Positions 7,811-15,716 of a DNA stretch of 36,641 nucleotides are shown in pieces; the stretch's first letter is position 1, and each line of letters opens with the position of its first letter. Under the pieces are notes generated by a model. That model worked only from the letters and a program-made list of their open reading frames with translations. It ran no database searches and was not told the origin of the DNA. Made by a program: the position numbers and the translations under genes. This DNA comes from a virus. The stretch spans positions 1 through 36,641 of the IMG/VR virus record IMGVR_UViG_3300008114_000067. One strand, 5' to 3'.

Positions 7811-8662
7811 ATGTACGACATTCAAGCAGCAATCGCACAAGCCGCCGCTCAAGGCCCTAACATGGCCGAAGGGCAGAAGATGGGTAGCGGGGAATTCGCG
7901 CCTCCCGCCGAAGGGTGGGGCTACTGCCGCCTCATTAAGTACATTGAACTCGGCGTTCACACCGAAGAATTCAAGGGCCAGCCTAAGAAGCGTGAGAAGG
8001 TCTATCTCGCTTGGGAACTTAGCGGTCCTCAGCATCCCGTGAAAGAAGACGGTACGCCGCATGTCATCGGCTTCACTGAGACGCTCAGCCTTGTGGATAA
8101 GGCAAACTTCTTCAAGCTGTTTAGCAGACTGAACTACGATAAGACCTGCACGCACTTCGCCCAACTTCTCGGTAAGCCCTTCCGCTGCCGCGTTGTGCAC
8201 AAGGTTGTAGGAGAGGGCGACAACCAGCGGAAGTATGCGAACCTGCGGGATGACGCGGGCTACACCATCGTTCCTCCCTTTGTGGAAGTCTTCGACGAAG
8301 CCACCGGCGCTGTTTCCAGCAAGCTGGTTACTGTCCCGGAGGCCAAGACGCCGCTGCAATGCTTCCTCTGGAACTTTGCGACGAAGGAGATGTGGGATAG
8401 CATCTTCATTGACGGTCATTGGGAAGCTAAGACCAACGACAAGGGCGAGGAAATCTCCCCGCCTAAGTCTAAGAACTATTTCCAGAACCGGATCAAGTCT
8501 GCGGATAACTTCGCTGGCTCCGTGATTGCGGAACTCCTGTTCGCTGGAGGTACTCCCGACGTTCCTGAGGCGGAAGCTCCTGCCCGGGTTGCGGCGGTCG
8601 CGCAGGCCGCACAGGACGCCAAGGTCGGCGCTGCTGCCGACCCGCTGATGGAAGAGTACTGA
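7811..8662 (+). CDS. Probable single-stranded DNA-binding protein, OB-fold-like (283 aa)
   Basis: Not a clear match to T7 gp2.5, but several features suggest the phage ssDNA-binding protein. Residues about 35-155 alternate beta-rich, aromatic segments (GYCRLIKYIELG, VYLAWELSG, the TETLSL region, then KPFRCRVVH), as in OB-fold phage proteins. The C-terminus is an Ala-rich flexible linker ending in the acidic, aromatic tail DPLMEEY, the typical partner-binding tip of phage SSBs. It is placed directly between DNA polymerase and the 5'-3' exonuclease, and no other SSB is seen. It starts one base after the polymerase stop with only a weak binding site. A hairpin follows the gene. The function is inference from fold impression, tail and position. 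Confidence 0.9.
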   Translation: MYDIQAAIAQAAAQGPNMAEGQKMGSGEFAPPAEGWGYCRLIKYIELGVHTEEFKGQPKKREKVYLAWELSGPQHPVKEDGTPHVIGFTETLSLVDKANFFKLFSRLNYDKTCTHFAQLLGKPFRCRVVHKVVGEGDNQRKYANLRDDAGYTIVPPFVEVFDEATGAVSSKLVTVPEAKTPLQCFLWNFATKEMWDSIFIDGHWEAKTNDKGEEISPPKSKNYFQNRIKSADNFAGSVIAELLFAGGTPDVPEAEAPARVAAVAQAAQDAKVGAAADPLMEEY

Positions 8663-8666
8663 TCGT

Positions 8667-8690
8667 AGGGCGGGACTTCGGTCCCGCTCT
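8667..8690 (+). other. UUCG-capped hairpin after the SSB-like gene
   Basis: Bases 8667-8676 pair with 8681-8690 (10 pairs with one G-U), closed by C-TTCG-G, an exceptionally stable RNA tetraloop. It lies five bases after the stop and 17 bases before the next start. Only a weak pyrimidine stretch (CTTCT) follows, so termination would be partial at best. It may stabilise the 3' end of the upstream message or mark an RNA processing point. Confidence 0.65.
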
Positions 8691-8707
8691 CCTTCTAAGG
8701 AGACACT

Positions 8708-9727
8708 ATGGAATACGATTTCAGAGCGGCTATCGAGGCCGCTGCTAACGAGGCACCACAGCTTCGAGAAGCTCCTGTTATGGTACCCGGCTTGACGCTT
8801 CATGTGGACGGCGATTACCTCGCCTACTTCGCTAGCGGCAACGACGAGACAACCCAAGGTCAAGCCCGAACTAACGCCGTGAACCTTCTAGAAGCCGCTC
8901 GGGTGGCTGCTGGTGCAGAGCACATCGTTGTGCACAACACGGCGAAGGGATGCAACAAGGGCGAGAGGTACCTTATCGCTACAGTCAAGCCCTATCAGGC
9001 CAACCGCAAGAGCGGTGTCAAACCTAGGAACCATAGCTTCCTCCAAGATTGGCTCATGGAGTACGAGGGTGCCGGCTTCAAGGTTAAGAACTGGCTGACC
9101 CGAGAAGCTGACGACGGTATGGCCGCTTGTCTGCATCATGCCATTGGAACACCCCAAGGGTATGCCGCAATCTTTACTGCGGATAAAGACCTTAGGATGA
9201 TCCCGGGGCTGCATGTTATCTGGAAGCATGTTAACGGCTTTCGAGAAACAGTGCGGGTATCTCCCGGGTGCTTCGAGCGGATCGGACCAGGCGGTAAGAT
9301 GTATGGTACTAAGTTCTTCTGGCTTCAAATGCTAATGGGAGACACTGCCGATAACTGCCCGGGCCTTGAGGGTCACGTAGTCCTCAACGCCAAGAAGGAA
9401 GAGTACTTCAAGCCGATGGGCGAGAAGACGGCAGAGGCGTACCTTAAGGACTGTAAGACCAACGATGACGCCTACGAGGTAGTGTCCGCATTATATCGCA
9501 AGTACTACGACCGAAAGGGTGGTAATTGGGCTGACCGCTTTTGCGAGCAGGCAGCACTACTGTGGATGCGGTGCGATGCAAAGGCGCACATACTGGACTT
9601 CGCCAATCATAGTGGCCATTCGCGTATAAGCGGAAGGTTCTGCGATGAACTCCTGTCGGCGGTGGCTCGCCTTGAAAAACGAGTAACGGATGAACGCACC
9701 AAGATTAACTCATTCTCAGATAGCTGA
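8708..9727 (+). CDS. 5'-3' exonuclease, FEN/PIN family (T7 gp6-like, 339 aa)
   Basis: Degrades host DNA and removes RNA primers. The acidic metal-binding residues of the FEN family are present in order: VDGD (D34, D36), EADDG (E133, D135, D136), TADKD (D159, D161) and GDTADN (D212, D215) followed by CPG, the start of the helix-hairpin-helix DNA-binding element. The length is close to T7 gp6 (300 aa) with an extra N-terminal segment. The ATG has AAGGAG six bases upstream, directly after the UUCG hairpin. The 3' end overlaps the endonuclease VII gene by 38 bases, linking two DNA-breakdown enzymes. The assignment is firm. Confidence 0.94.
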   Translation: MEYDFRAAIEAAANEAPQLREAPVMVPGLTLHVDGDYLAYFASGNDETTQGQARTNAVNLLEAARVAAGAEHIVVHNTAKGCNKGERYLIATVKPYQANRKSGVKPRNHSFLQDWLMEYEGAGFKVKNWLTREADDGMAACLHHAIGTPQGYAAIFTADKDLRMIPGLHVIWKHVNGFRETVRVSPGCFERIGPGGKMYGTKFFWLQMLMGDTADNCPGLEGHVVLNAKKEEYFKPMGEKTAEAYLKDCKTNDDAYEVVSALYRKYYDRKGGNWADRFCEQAALLWMRCDAKAHILDFANHSGHSRISGRFCDELLSAVARLEKRVTDERTKINSFSDS

Positions 9728-10070
9728 GGTTCGCAACGCGCAGATCGCGGCACAGGGCGGCAAATGCGCTCTCTGCCAGCTTCCCGGCGTTGCTAAGGAC
9801 CCCGTGCTGGACCATCACCACGGGACAGGCGCTGTTCGCGGGACGCTTCACCGCTCTTGCAACGCGCTTCTCGGGAAGGTTGAGAACAACGCCCCTCGCT
9901 TCGGAGTTACCAATCTCCAAGCGTTCGGACATGGATTGGCGCAGTATCTCGCCAAGCATTCCACTAACATCACCGGACTGACGCATCCGACCTACAAGAC
10001 TGAGGACGAGAAGCGTATCGCGCGTAACACTAAGGCGCGTAAGGTTCGCGCTGAAAAGAAGAAAGGCTGA
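9690..10070 (+). CDS. Recombination endonuclease VII-type HNH/His-Me nuclease (126 aa)
   Basis: Resolves branched DNA such as Holliday junctions before packaging. The His-Me (beta-beta-alpha) core is plain: C26-A-L-C29 begins the zinc site, the catalytic region reads LDHHHGTGAVRG (D41, H42-H44), and LHRSCNALLG completes it. In T4 endonuclease VII the zinc is held by two CxxC pairs; here the second pair appears as H54xxC57, a variation common in phage relatives. The C-terminal tail is very basic (KARKVRAEKKKG), suited to DNA binding. The start overlaps the exonuclease by 38 bases with no strong binding site, so translation is likely coupled. The assignment is confident from the motif. Confidence 0.92.
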   Translation: MNAPRLTHSQIAEVRNAQIAAQGGKCALCQLPGVAKDPVLDHHHGTGAVRGTLHRSCNALLGKVENNAPRFGVTNLQAFGHGLAQYLAKHSTNITGLTHPTYKTEDEKRIARNTKARKVRAEKKKG

Positions 10071-10084
10071 CTGTCATAGAAAAG

Positions 10085-11275
10085 TTGAAGCCAAGCCCGT
10101 TTACCCCGGAAGAACTTAAGGAAGCGGTAAACGAGCACGGCACTATCACCAAAGCGGCCTCTGCCCTTAGCGCACGCGGTCGCGGCAAGGTGACGACACA
10201 ACTCCTGCGCGAGTGGGTCAGTCGCCTTGACGAAACAGACTTCGGCGGCTTCGACCGCGCCCGGGAACTACAGCGTTCTCGAAACGCTATGAGCGAGAAC
10301 AACCGGCTTCGCGCCGATATCCGCGCTCTTGTAGACCGGCTTGGGACTAAGCAGGCTTTCTTCGATACCGTCGAGCGTATGGTGGCCGAACTTCCCGAAC
10401 GACCCCCGTGGGACTTCAAGAAGTTCATCGGCGCTCAAGTCGGTACTCCGATGACCGTAGAGCTTCTGTTCTCAGACCTACAGATCGGGAAGCTCTGCCC
10501 CGGGTACAGCACCCTGATTGCCCGTAAGCGTATGTTTGAATACGGACGTGCTGCCCTGTTTCAGATCGAGCAGAAGATGGCCGTTGGCTACCGGGTTGAG
10601 CGCATTGTTCTCGGTATCATCGGGGACATTATCGAGAGCGACAAGAAGCACAAGAATTCTGCCCGGGCTACGGACACGGGAACCGCAGAACAGATTTGGG
10701 ACGCGGCTTCTGGCTTGTTCGAGTTTGTGGTTGAGCCTCTGGCCCGTCTCGGAATTCAACTTGATGTCATCGCTGTAACCGGCAATCACGATTGGGACGA
10801 TCATGGTCTCAATATGTTTGAGCCCGGTAAGCAGCAACTGTCTTACCCACTCTACAAGTTCTTGGAGCTTGTGACAAAGCGGGCGGGGTACTACAACGTG
10901 ACCTTCGACATTCCGAATGGTAGCTACACTACTGCCGAAATCTACGGGCAGACTATCCTGTACGAGCACGGTGTTGGCGTTGCTGCTAACGAGGCTGCTA
11001 TGAAGGCGCACAAGATTAAGCGCGCCGAACAAGAGAAGACGCATATCACGTATTTCCGAATGGGTGATAAGCATAACGTCTGCTCTTTCAACAGCGGCAC
11101 CTTCGTGGTCAACGGGGCTTTCTTCGGCGCAACTAAGGGCGGTATCGAGTACAGCGGAATTGCTGGATACGATAGCGTACCTGCGCAATGGATGGGCTTC
11201 CATGTCAAGCGGGAAGATGATCGGCTCTCGCTGTACGATACCTTCACGATCCAGCTTGGACACATTGGAGAATAA
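10085..11275 (+). CDS. HTH-metallophosphoesterase fusion (396 aa)
   Basis: A calcineurin-like phosphoesterase. Metal-binding motifs appear in order: SDLQIG (D131), GDIIES (D181), TGNHDWDDH (N234, H235, D236) and an EHG segment near residue 299. The first 60 residues are a separate helical domain (EELKEAVNEHGTITKAASAL) that resembles a Fis-type helix-turn-helix, joined by a basic coiled linker. Such proteins occur next to DNA-metabolism genes in T7-like phages; the substrate is unknown and could be a nucleic-acid end or a cyclic or capped nucleotide. The start is doubtful: no ATG is close, TTG 10085 is the only conventional early start, and its ribosome site is weak. Confidence 0.87.
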   Translation: MKPSPFTPEELKEAVNEHGTITKAASALSARGRGKVTTQLLREWVSRLDETDFGGFDRARELQRSRNAMSENNRLRADIRALVDRLGTKQAFFDTVERMVAELPERPPWDFKKFIGAQVGTPMTVELLFSDLQIGKLCPGYSTLIARKRMFEYGRAALFQIEQKMAVGYRVERIVLGIIGDIIESDKKHKNSARATDTGTAEQIWDAASGLFEFVVEPLARLGIQLDVIAVTGNHDWDDHGLNMFEPGKQQLSYPLYKFLELVTKRAGYYNVTFDIPNGSYTTAEIYGQTILYEHGVGVAANEAAMKAHKIKRAEQEKTHITYFRMGDKHNVCSFNSGTFVVNGAFFGATKGGIEYSGIAGYDSVPAQWMGFHVKREDDRLSLYDTFTIQLGHIGE

Positions 11276-11277
11276 GA

Positions 11278-11895
11278 ATGGGCGGCAGTATCTCGTCTGG
11301 GGCAGCTAAGGCAATCAGCTTGTCGGGGCGGTCTTGCCTTAATTGTCGGCATAAGGCTTCCGCCAAGGTGTGCGGAGGGTGTGCGGAGTTCTTCTCGCCT
11401 TGGGGAGTCCCCAGCTACAGCAAGTGGGAACCGGAGCTTCCTTCTTTGGAAGACCTTAGTCTACGCCCTACTGTTCTGGAGCAAATCTACGCCCCGGACC
11501 TTCCTCCCGGAGAAGATCGCCGGATAGGGGGCACTTCACGACCAAAAACCGAAGTCCCGACGCGCGGGCTCAGGTATAACAAAGGGAAGAGGCGTTACGA
11601 CTTGCTTCCTCCGGACGCTCTGGCCGTGCTTACTGATGTTCTCACGGTTGGTGCCGAGAAGTACGCAGAGCGGAATTGGGAAGCCGGTATGCCTTACAAG
11701 GATGCTCTCGGCTCCCTTGAGCGTCACCTTCAAGCTTGGAAGGCTGGAGAAGACAACGACAAAGAAAGCGGTCTGCCACATCTAGCGCACGTCATGTGCA
11801 ACGCGATGTTCCTTCTGACTTGGCAACTCCGCAATCTCGGTGAAGACGACCGGGTTAAGGTGAGGATGCCAGATGCTCCTTCTCGCGGCAGCTAG
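11278..11895 (+). CDS. Zinc-ribbon plus MazG-like (d)NTP pyrophosphohydrolase domain (205 aa)
   Basis: Two parts are visible. Residues 20-35 form a Cys4 knuckle, CLNCRH with a second CGGC pair (C20, C23, C32, C35), of the kind often found as separate small phage proteins. Residues about 95-200 match the phage dATP/dGTP diphosphohydrolase N-terminal family (DUF5664, MazG-like all-alpha): RYNKGKRRYDLLPPDAL, then AEKYAERNWE, LGSLERHLQAW and HLAHVMCNAMFLL, with acidic and His residues suited to Mg-dNTP binding. The family reaction is hydrolysis of a dNTP to dNMP and pyrophosphate; related enzymes serve the 2-aminoadenine pathway, but no PurZ or DatZ gene is seen here. The gene begins two bases after the phosphoesterase stop and overlaps the next by 23 bases. 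Confidence 0.88.
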   Translation: MGGSISSGAAKAISLSGRSCLNCRHKASAKVCGGCAEFFSPWGVPSYSKWEPELPSLEDLSLRPTVLEQIYAPDLPPGEDRRIGGTSRPKTEVPTRGLRYNKGKRRYDLLPPDALAVLTDVLTVGAEKYAERNWEAGMPYKDALGSLERHLQAWKAGEDNDKESGLPHLAHVMCNAMFLLTWQLRNLGEDDRVKVRMPDAPSRGS

Positions 11896-12133
11896 CTTCG
11901 TTCAGGTGTTCATGCTAGGCTTTCAAAGCCGATGCGTGAACGCCGGGAACTACCTATACGCCTTCGGCTGCTCCACAGCTATAGGCTTCTCACAAGTGCT
12001 TGTTTGGAAGCACGTAATGGAAGACACTCAATCCCTGCTCGCTACTGCGGTTTACGCGCTTAGCGGGGCCTGCGCAATTTGCTGTGCGATATACGTACAC
12101 AAGCGCGTTCACAAGGAAAAGAAGCATGACTGA
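11873..12133 (+). CDS. Small inner-membrane protein, about three spans (86 aa)
   Basis: Hydrophobic throughout except for the very basic tail YVHKRVHKEKKHD. Probable membrane segments lie at residues 1-17, 25-44 and 55-75, with the Lys/His-rich C-terminus expected in the cytoplasm. Similar three-span proteins with a short basic tail occur widely in phages without a known function. It could be an auxiliary holin or a superinfection-exclusion protein; its location among replication genes argues against a main lysis role. The ATG overlaps the upstream gene by 23 bases and has GTGAGGA upstream. Its stop overlaps the next start by eight bases. Confidence 0.82.
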   Translation: MLLLAAASFVQVFMLGFQSRCVNAGNYLYAFGCSTAIGFSQVLVWKHVMEDTQSLLATAVYALSGACAICCAIYVHKRVHKEKKHD

Positions 12134-12395
12134 CACACCGGCCCATATCCCGGCTAAAGCCACTAAGCCTCCTGTAGAAACTCCCCCGTCCGCTGAGGCG
12201 GGGCAAATTGTGATCCAGACCCGCCAGCACATTCATTGGCAACTCGGGTATGACGAAGCGTTGATCGAGGGTATCAAGGATGTGTTCCCTGATGCCAGCG
12301 ATGACTTCCAAGCCAGCTTGTTCGCCCTTATCTGCGAACAGTCGGACTTTGACGCTAAGTCCGTGCAGAAGGCTATCGACGCCGCCAATGGCTGA
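12126..12395 (+). CDS. Small hypothetical protein (89 aa)
   Basis: Function not recognised. The ATG at 12126 has AAGGAAAAG upstream and overlaps the membrane-protein stop as ATGACTGA, the same eight-base junction seen at 1321. An in-frame upstream start at 12084 would add 14 residues inside the neighbour and is rejected. The N-terminal 35 residues are rich in Pro, Thr and Ala and probably unstructured; residues about 45-88 look like a compact helical domain (an LGYDEALIEGIKDVF segment, then FQASLFALICEQ and a final helix). The end overlaps the ligase start by eight bases. A small adaptor role for ligase or nucleotide enzymes is possible but unsupported. Confidence 0.8.
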   Translation: MTDTPAHIPAKATKPPVETPPSAEAGQIVIQTRQHIHWQLGYDEALIEGIKDVFPDASDDFQASLFALICEQSDFDAKSVQKAIDAANG

Positions 12396-13236
12396 GTACA
12401 TCATCCAGAAAGCAGTCGAGATTAATAAGGTAGTTAAGTCTCGTCGCCTTCGCCTTGAAGACATGGCGGTTATGTACGAGGCTCAGCCTAAGTACGACGG
12501 ATGCTGTGCTGTGATACGTGTGGACTCCGGAGAGGCATTCTCTCGTACCGGAGAGCCCAACAAAGCTCTAGGTGGGATCATACGCGAGTTGCGTACTTTC
12601 CCTCAGCTTGCCGGCACGGTGGTTATCGGAGAGGCTTGGCACCCCGACCTGCCCTTTAACGAGATCAGCGGGGCGTTCCGGAGGTTCACTGAGAGCAACA
12701 GCCTTATCCTCGTCATCCATGACGTGATCCCGGAGGCAGAGTTCCACAGGGGCTTCGACGCCACCCCCTACAGGGTCCGTATGGGCCTCACACGCGGCGT
12801 TCGTTCTCCCCGGGTACATGTGACTGCCCGGATCAATCCGGGCGACTACGGGGACCCTCAGACCGCCTGCAATGAGCTCCTCCTACGAGGGGGGTTTGAC
12901 GGCCTGATCCTCCGGGACCCTGAGGGGACTTGGACGCGCGGGAGCGGGACCACCGGAGAGATCATCAAGATCAAGCGGAAGCTGTCCTTCGACCTGCGGG
13001 TTGTAGGGACTTGGCCCGGAGAGGGCAAGCATGAAGGCCGGATAGGCTCTCTCATTGTGGACTTCCGTGGGAAGACCCTCAGGGTTGGAACCGGCCTGTC
13101 AGACGCTGATAGGGAACTTGACGACTGGATCGGACAGATCGTCGAAGTTGAGGCTATGGACTACAGTTCAGACGGCCTGCTTAGAGAGCCTAGGTTGAAG
13201 GGCCGCAGGTACGACAAACTCGAACCAGACACGTAA
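12388..13236 (+). CDS. ATP-dependent DNA ligase (282 aa)
   Basis: Seals nicks by the adenylated-lysine mechanism. Motif I is KYDGC at residues 35-39 (K35 is the expected AMP-bound lysine), followed by SRTGE (motif Ia-like), GEAW (motif III region, Glu), DGLILRDPEG (motif IV) and IIKIKRK (motif V lysines). The C-terminal 75 residues look like the OB-fold domain (a VVGTWPGEGKHEGRIGSL stretch). At 282 residues it is shorter than T7 ligase (359 aa) but has all core motifs. The start at 12388 overlaps the upstream gene by eight bases; no strong binding site is visible. A stretch around 12660-13000 is GC-richer than most neighbours. The RNA polymerase gene follows after eight bases. Confidence 0.94.
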   Translation: MAEYIIQKAVEINKVVKSRRLRLEDMAVMYEAQPKYDGCCAVIRVDSGEAFSRTGEPNKALGGIIRELRTFPQLAGTVVIGEAWHPDLPFNEISGAFRRFTESNSLILVIHDVIPEAEFHRGFDATPYRVRMGLTRGVRSPRVHVTARINPGDYGDPQTACNELLLRGGFDGLILRDPEGTWTRGSGTTGEIIKIKRKLSFDLRVVGTWPGEGKHEGRIGSLIVDFRGKTLRVGTGLSDADRELDDWIGQIVEVEAMDYSSDGLLREPRLKGRRYDKLEPDT

Positions 13237-13244
13237 GGAGCAAC

Positions 13245-15668
13245 GTGCTTACACAAGTAGAACTAGAACAGCAGATGTACGCTTTTGGTCGCTCTCGCGC
13301 TGAGAGGATGATGACCAGAAATGAGGAAGGCGGTAGGGCGAACAACAACCCTTACGCCCAAGCCATCTACAGGCGTTTCGTTCTGCCGTTGTCAGAGCTT
13401 GTCCGTGAGGATATCGCTGTCAAAAAGGCGGGTCGCCGTAAGGCACACGCAGTTCTGCTTGAAGCCCTTGACCCGGAGGCGGTCGCGTATCTCGCTGTCA
13501 GGAACACTCTGAACCTGATGATGAATGATCGTGACCCGCCTGCGGCTCGCAAGGTCGCAACAGCGGTTGGGAAGGCGTGCTATCACGAACTTCTCCTAGG
13601 ACTATTCGAGCAGGCGGACCCCGCTCTTTTCCATACGCTTGTCAATGACCTTGGCAGGCGGATGTCTAAGTCAGAGCGGCACCGCATGACCGTCTTTAAG
13701 ATGCAGGCTAAAGAGAACGGAGTACCCTTCCCTGAATGGGGGCCGGGTGGCGTCGATCAAGTCGGCGGTTATCTGCTGGACCAGCTAGAGCAGCTAGGCA
13801 TGGTAGAGACTAGGCAGGATGCTGTGCCGGGGCGAAATGGCCGGGCTGACCAAGTCAGGCAGACAATCCACATCCGTCTGACGGAGGAACTAACGGACCT
13901 TATCGGACAGATCAAGGGGCATATCGTCGAGACTACTCCCTACTACCTTCCCTGTGTAGAGCCGCCTAAAGACTGGGTCTCTATCAGCGACGGAGGCTTT
14001 CACACAAAAGCCATGCGCCGTATGCAACCGTTCGCTGTCCGTAGCTACGGCGAGAGGGACAGTTTCTATGAAGCGGACATGACTAAGCCGCTTGGAGCAA
14101 TCAACGCGCTACAGCGGGTAGCTTGGAAGATTAACGGCCCGATGCTGGACGCTATCAGGCAGGTAGCCAAGCACTTCGACATGGAAGAAATCCTGTCTCA
14201 AGCCGAGTTCCCCGCGCCTGATAAGCCGTCTTGGCTTCTTGGGGACATGACCCGCGACGATATGTCGCCGGGGCAGCTAGAAGAGTTTATCCACTGGAAG
14301 AAGGCTAAGGCCGAGTGGTTCACTCAGATGAAGCTTAGAGGCACCAAGTACGGAAGGTTCTACACAGCGACCACAGTGGCAGATAAGTTCAGGGATTTCC
14401 CTGCTATCTACTTCGTGTACTTTGCTGACTTCCGGGGACGTCTCTACGCGCAGACTACGGGAGTGTCTCCCCAAGGGTCTGATATGCAGAAGGCTCTCTT
14501 GCACTTCTCCGTGGGTAAGCCCTTAGACACTGTCGAGGCTGAACGGTGGTTCTGCATTCATGGTGCTAACAAGTGGGGATACGACAAGGTTAGCCTTGAT
14601 GACCGGGTTAAGTGGGTACATGACCGCCGGGACCTGCTTGTGCAGTTCGGCACAGACCCAATAACCTATCAGGGTTGGACAGAGGCGGACTGCCCTTTGC
14701 AGTTCCTTGCTTGGTGCATGGAGTACGCGGAGTGGGTGACTAACCCGCATACCTTCGAGAGCAGAATTCCCATCGGTATGGACGGCTCTTGCAACGGTCT
14801 GCAAAACTTCTCAGCCATGCTTCGGGACGAGGTTGGCGGCAAGGCGACGAACCTTGTTCCAGCTAGCAAGCCGAATGACATCTACCAGATGGTAGCTGAT
14901 GTCACATCTCTAAGGCTTAGGCAGGCCGCACCTGATGAAGCTGGCTTTAGGGACAGGTGGCTTGCTCACGGCATTAACCGGAAGCTGGTGAAGCGTTCCG
15001 TAATGACCTTGCCGTACGGATCAACTCGGTTCTCTTGCGCGGACTTTATCGTAGGAGACTATCTCAAGATGGGGTCCGCCCCGCAGTTTGAGAAAGAGGA
15101 GTACAGCCGCGCGGCACAGTACCTTTCGCACTTTGTGTGGGATAGCATCGGGGACGTAGTAGTTAAGGCCCGAGCGGCTATGACTTGGCTACAAGCGTCT
15201 GCCCGCACTATCATCAGGAATGGGACTGAGGTTATACGCTGGACGGTACCTTCGGGCTTTCCAGTAAGCCAAGCGTACAGCGAGCAGGCAAGCCACCGCA
15301 TTAGGACCAACCTGTGCGGTAACGCCTTCCTTCGGATTAATGTGGATACGGACACGCCAGACGCGAACCGTCACAAGAACGGGGTGGCTCCTAACTTCAT
15401 CCACTCTTACGACGCCAGTCATCTAACTCTAGTGACTGTAGCGGCTGCTGCTGAGGGAATGTCCCTCGCTATGATCCATGACGACTACGGAACCCATGCC
15501 GCAGATGCAGCTAGGCTCTATCAGTTGATACGAGAAATCTTCGTGGATATGTACGAGAGCTTCGATCCCCTTAGCGATTTTGCTGCGCTCTACGATCTGC
15601 CTACTCCGCCGGAGCGGGGTGATCTAGACCTAAGGTCGGTTATGGACAGTCCCTACTTCTTCTCATAG
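13245..15668 (+). CDS. Single-subunit DNA-dependent RNA polymerase, T7 type (807 aa)
   Basis: Transcribes middle and late genes from phage promoters. The catalytic signatures are intact: MDGSCNGLQNFSAM with D513 (T7 D537), KRSVMTLPYGS with K583 and Y591 (T7 K631, Y639, same spacing), and IHDDYGTHA with D746 (T7 D812). Just before the C-terminal APNFIHSYDASHL segment lies the region of the T7 promoter-specificity loop; its sequence differs from T7, in keeping with the different promoter found here. It is shorter than T7 polymerase (883 aa), mainly in the N-terminal domain. It starts with GTG after AAGGAG. Placement after replication genes and before structural genes is the phiKMV-like order; promoter copy 2 lies just behind it. 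Confidence 0.97.
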   Translation: MLTQVELEQQMYAFGRSRAERMMTRNEEGGRANNNPYAQAIYRRFVLPLSELVREDIAVKKAGRRKAHAVLLEALDPEAVAYLAVRNTLNLMMNDRDPPAARKVATAVGKACYHELLLGLFEQADPALFHTLVNDLGRRMSKSERHRMTVFKMQAKENGVPFPEWGPGGVDQVGGYLLDQLEQLGMVETRQDAVPGRNGRADQVRQTIHIRLTEELTDLIGQIKGHIVETTPYYLPCVEPPKDWVSISDGGFHTKAMRRMQPFAVRSYGERDSFYEADMTKPLGAINALQRVAWKINGPMLDAIRQVAKHFDMEEILSQAEFPAPDKPSWLLGDMTRDDMSPGQLEEFIHWKKAKAEWFTQMKLRGTKYGRFYTATTVADKFRDFPAIYFVYFADFRGRLYAQTTGVSPQGSDMQKALLHFSVGKPLDTVEAERWFCIHGANKWGYDKVSLDDRVKWVHDRRDLLVQFGTDPITYQGWTEADCPLQFLAWCMEYAEWVTNPHTFESRIPIGMDGSCNGLQNFSAMLRDEVGGKATNLVPASKPNDIYQMVADVTSLRLRQAAPDEAGFRDRWLAHGINRKLVKRSVMTLPYGSTRFSCADFIVGDYLKMGSAPQFEKEEYSRAAQYLSHFVWDSIGDVVVKARAAMTWLQASARTIIRNGTEVIRWTVPSGFPVSQAYSEQASHRIRTNLCGNAFLRINVDTDTPDANRHKNGVAPNFIHSYDASHLTLVTVAAAAEGMSLAMIHDDYGTHAADAARLYQLIREIFVDMYESFDPLSDFAALYDLPTPPERGDLDLRSVMDSPYFFS

Positions 15669-15688
15669 GAGTAGGGGCTTCCTGCATT

Positions 15689-15706
15689 TTGATACCATCG
15701 GGCACA
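15689..15706 (+). promoter_or_regulatory. Phage RNA polymerase promoter, copy 2 (late structural genes)
   Basis: Contains TGATACCATCGGGC (15690-15703), the same 14 bases as copies 1 and 3, and continues CACAG as copy 3 continues CACAG. It begins about 20 bases after the polymerase stop. With the start at G15700, the leader before the next gene's TTG is only about 17 bases and already contains the AGGAG binding site. It is expected to drive the virion genes as far as the terminator after the capsid gene, and beyond by read-through. Confidence 0.78.
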
Positions 15707-15716
15707 GGAGCATCTA

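Noticed and set aside
7796-8863. Long open frame on the minus strand (355 codons)
   Set aside because: It lies wholly across the SSB-like and exonuclease genes, has no ribosome binding site, and its Leu/Val/Arg-rich composition is the usual mirror of biased codons. All other genes are on the + strand.
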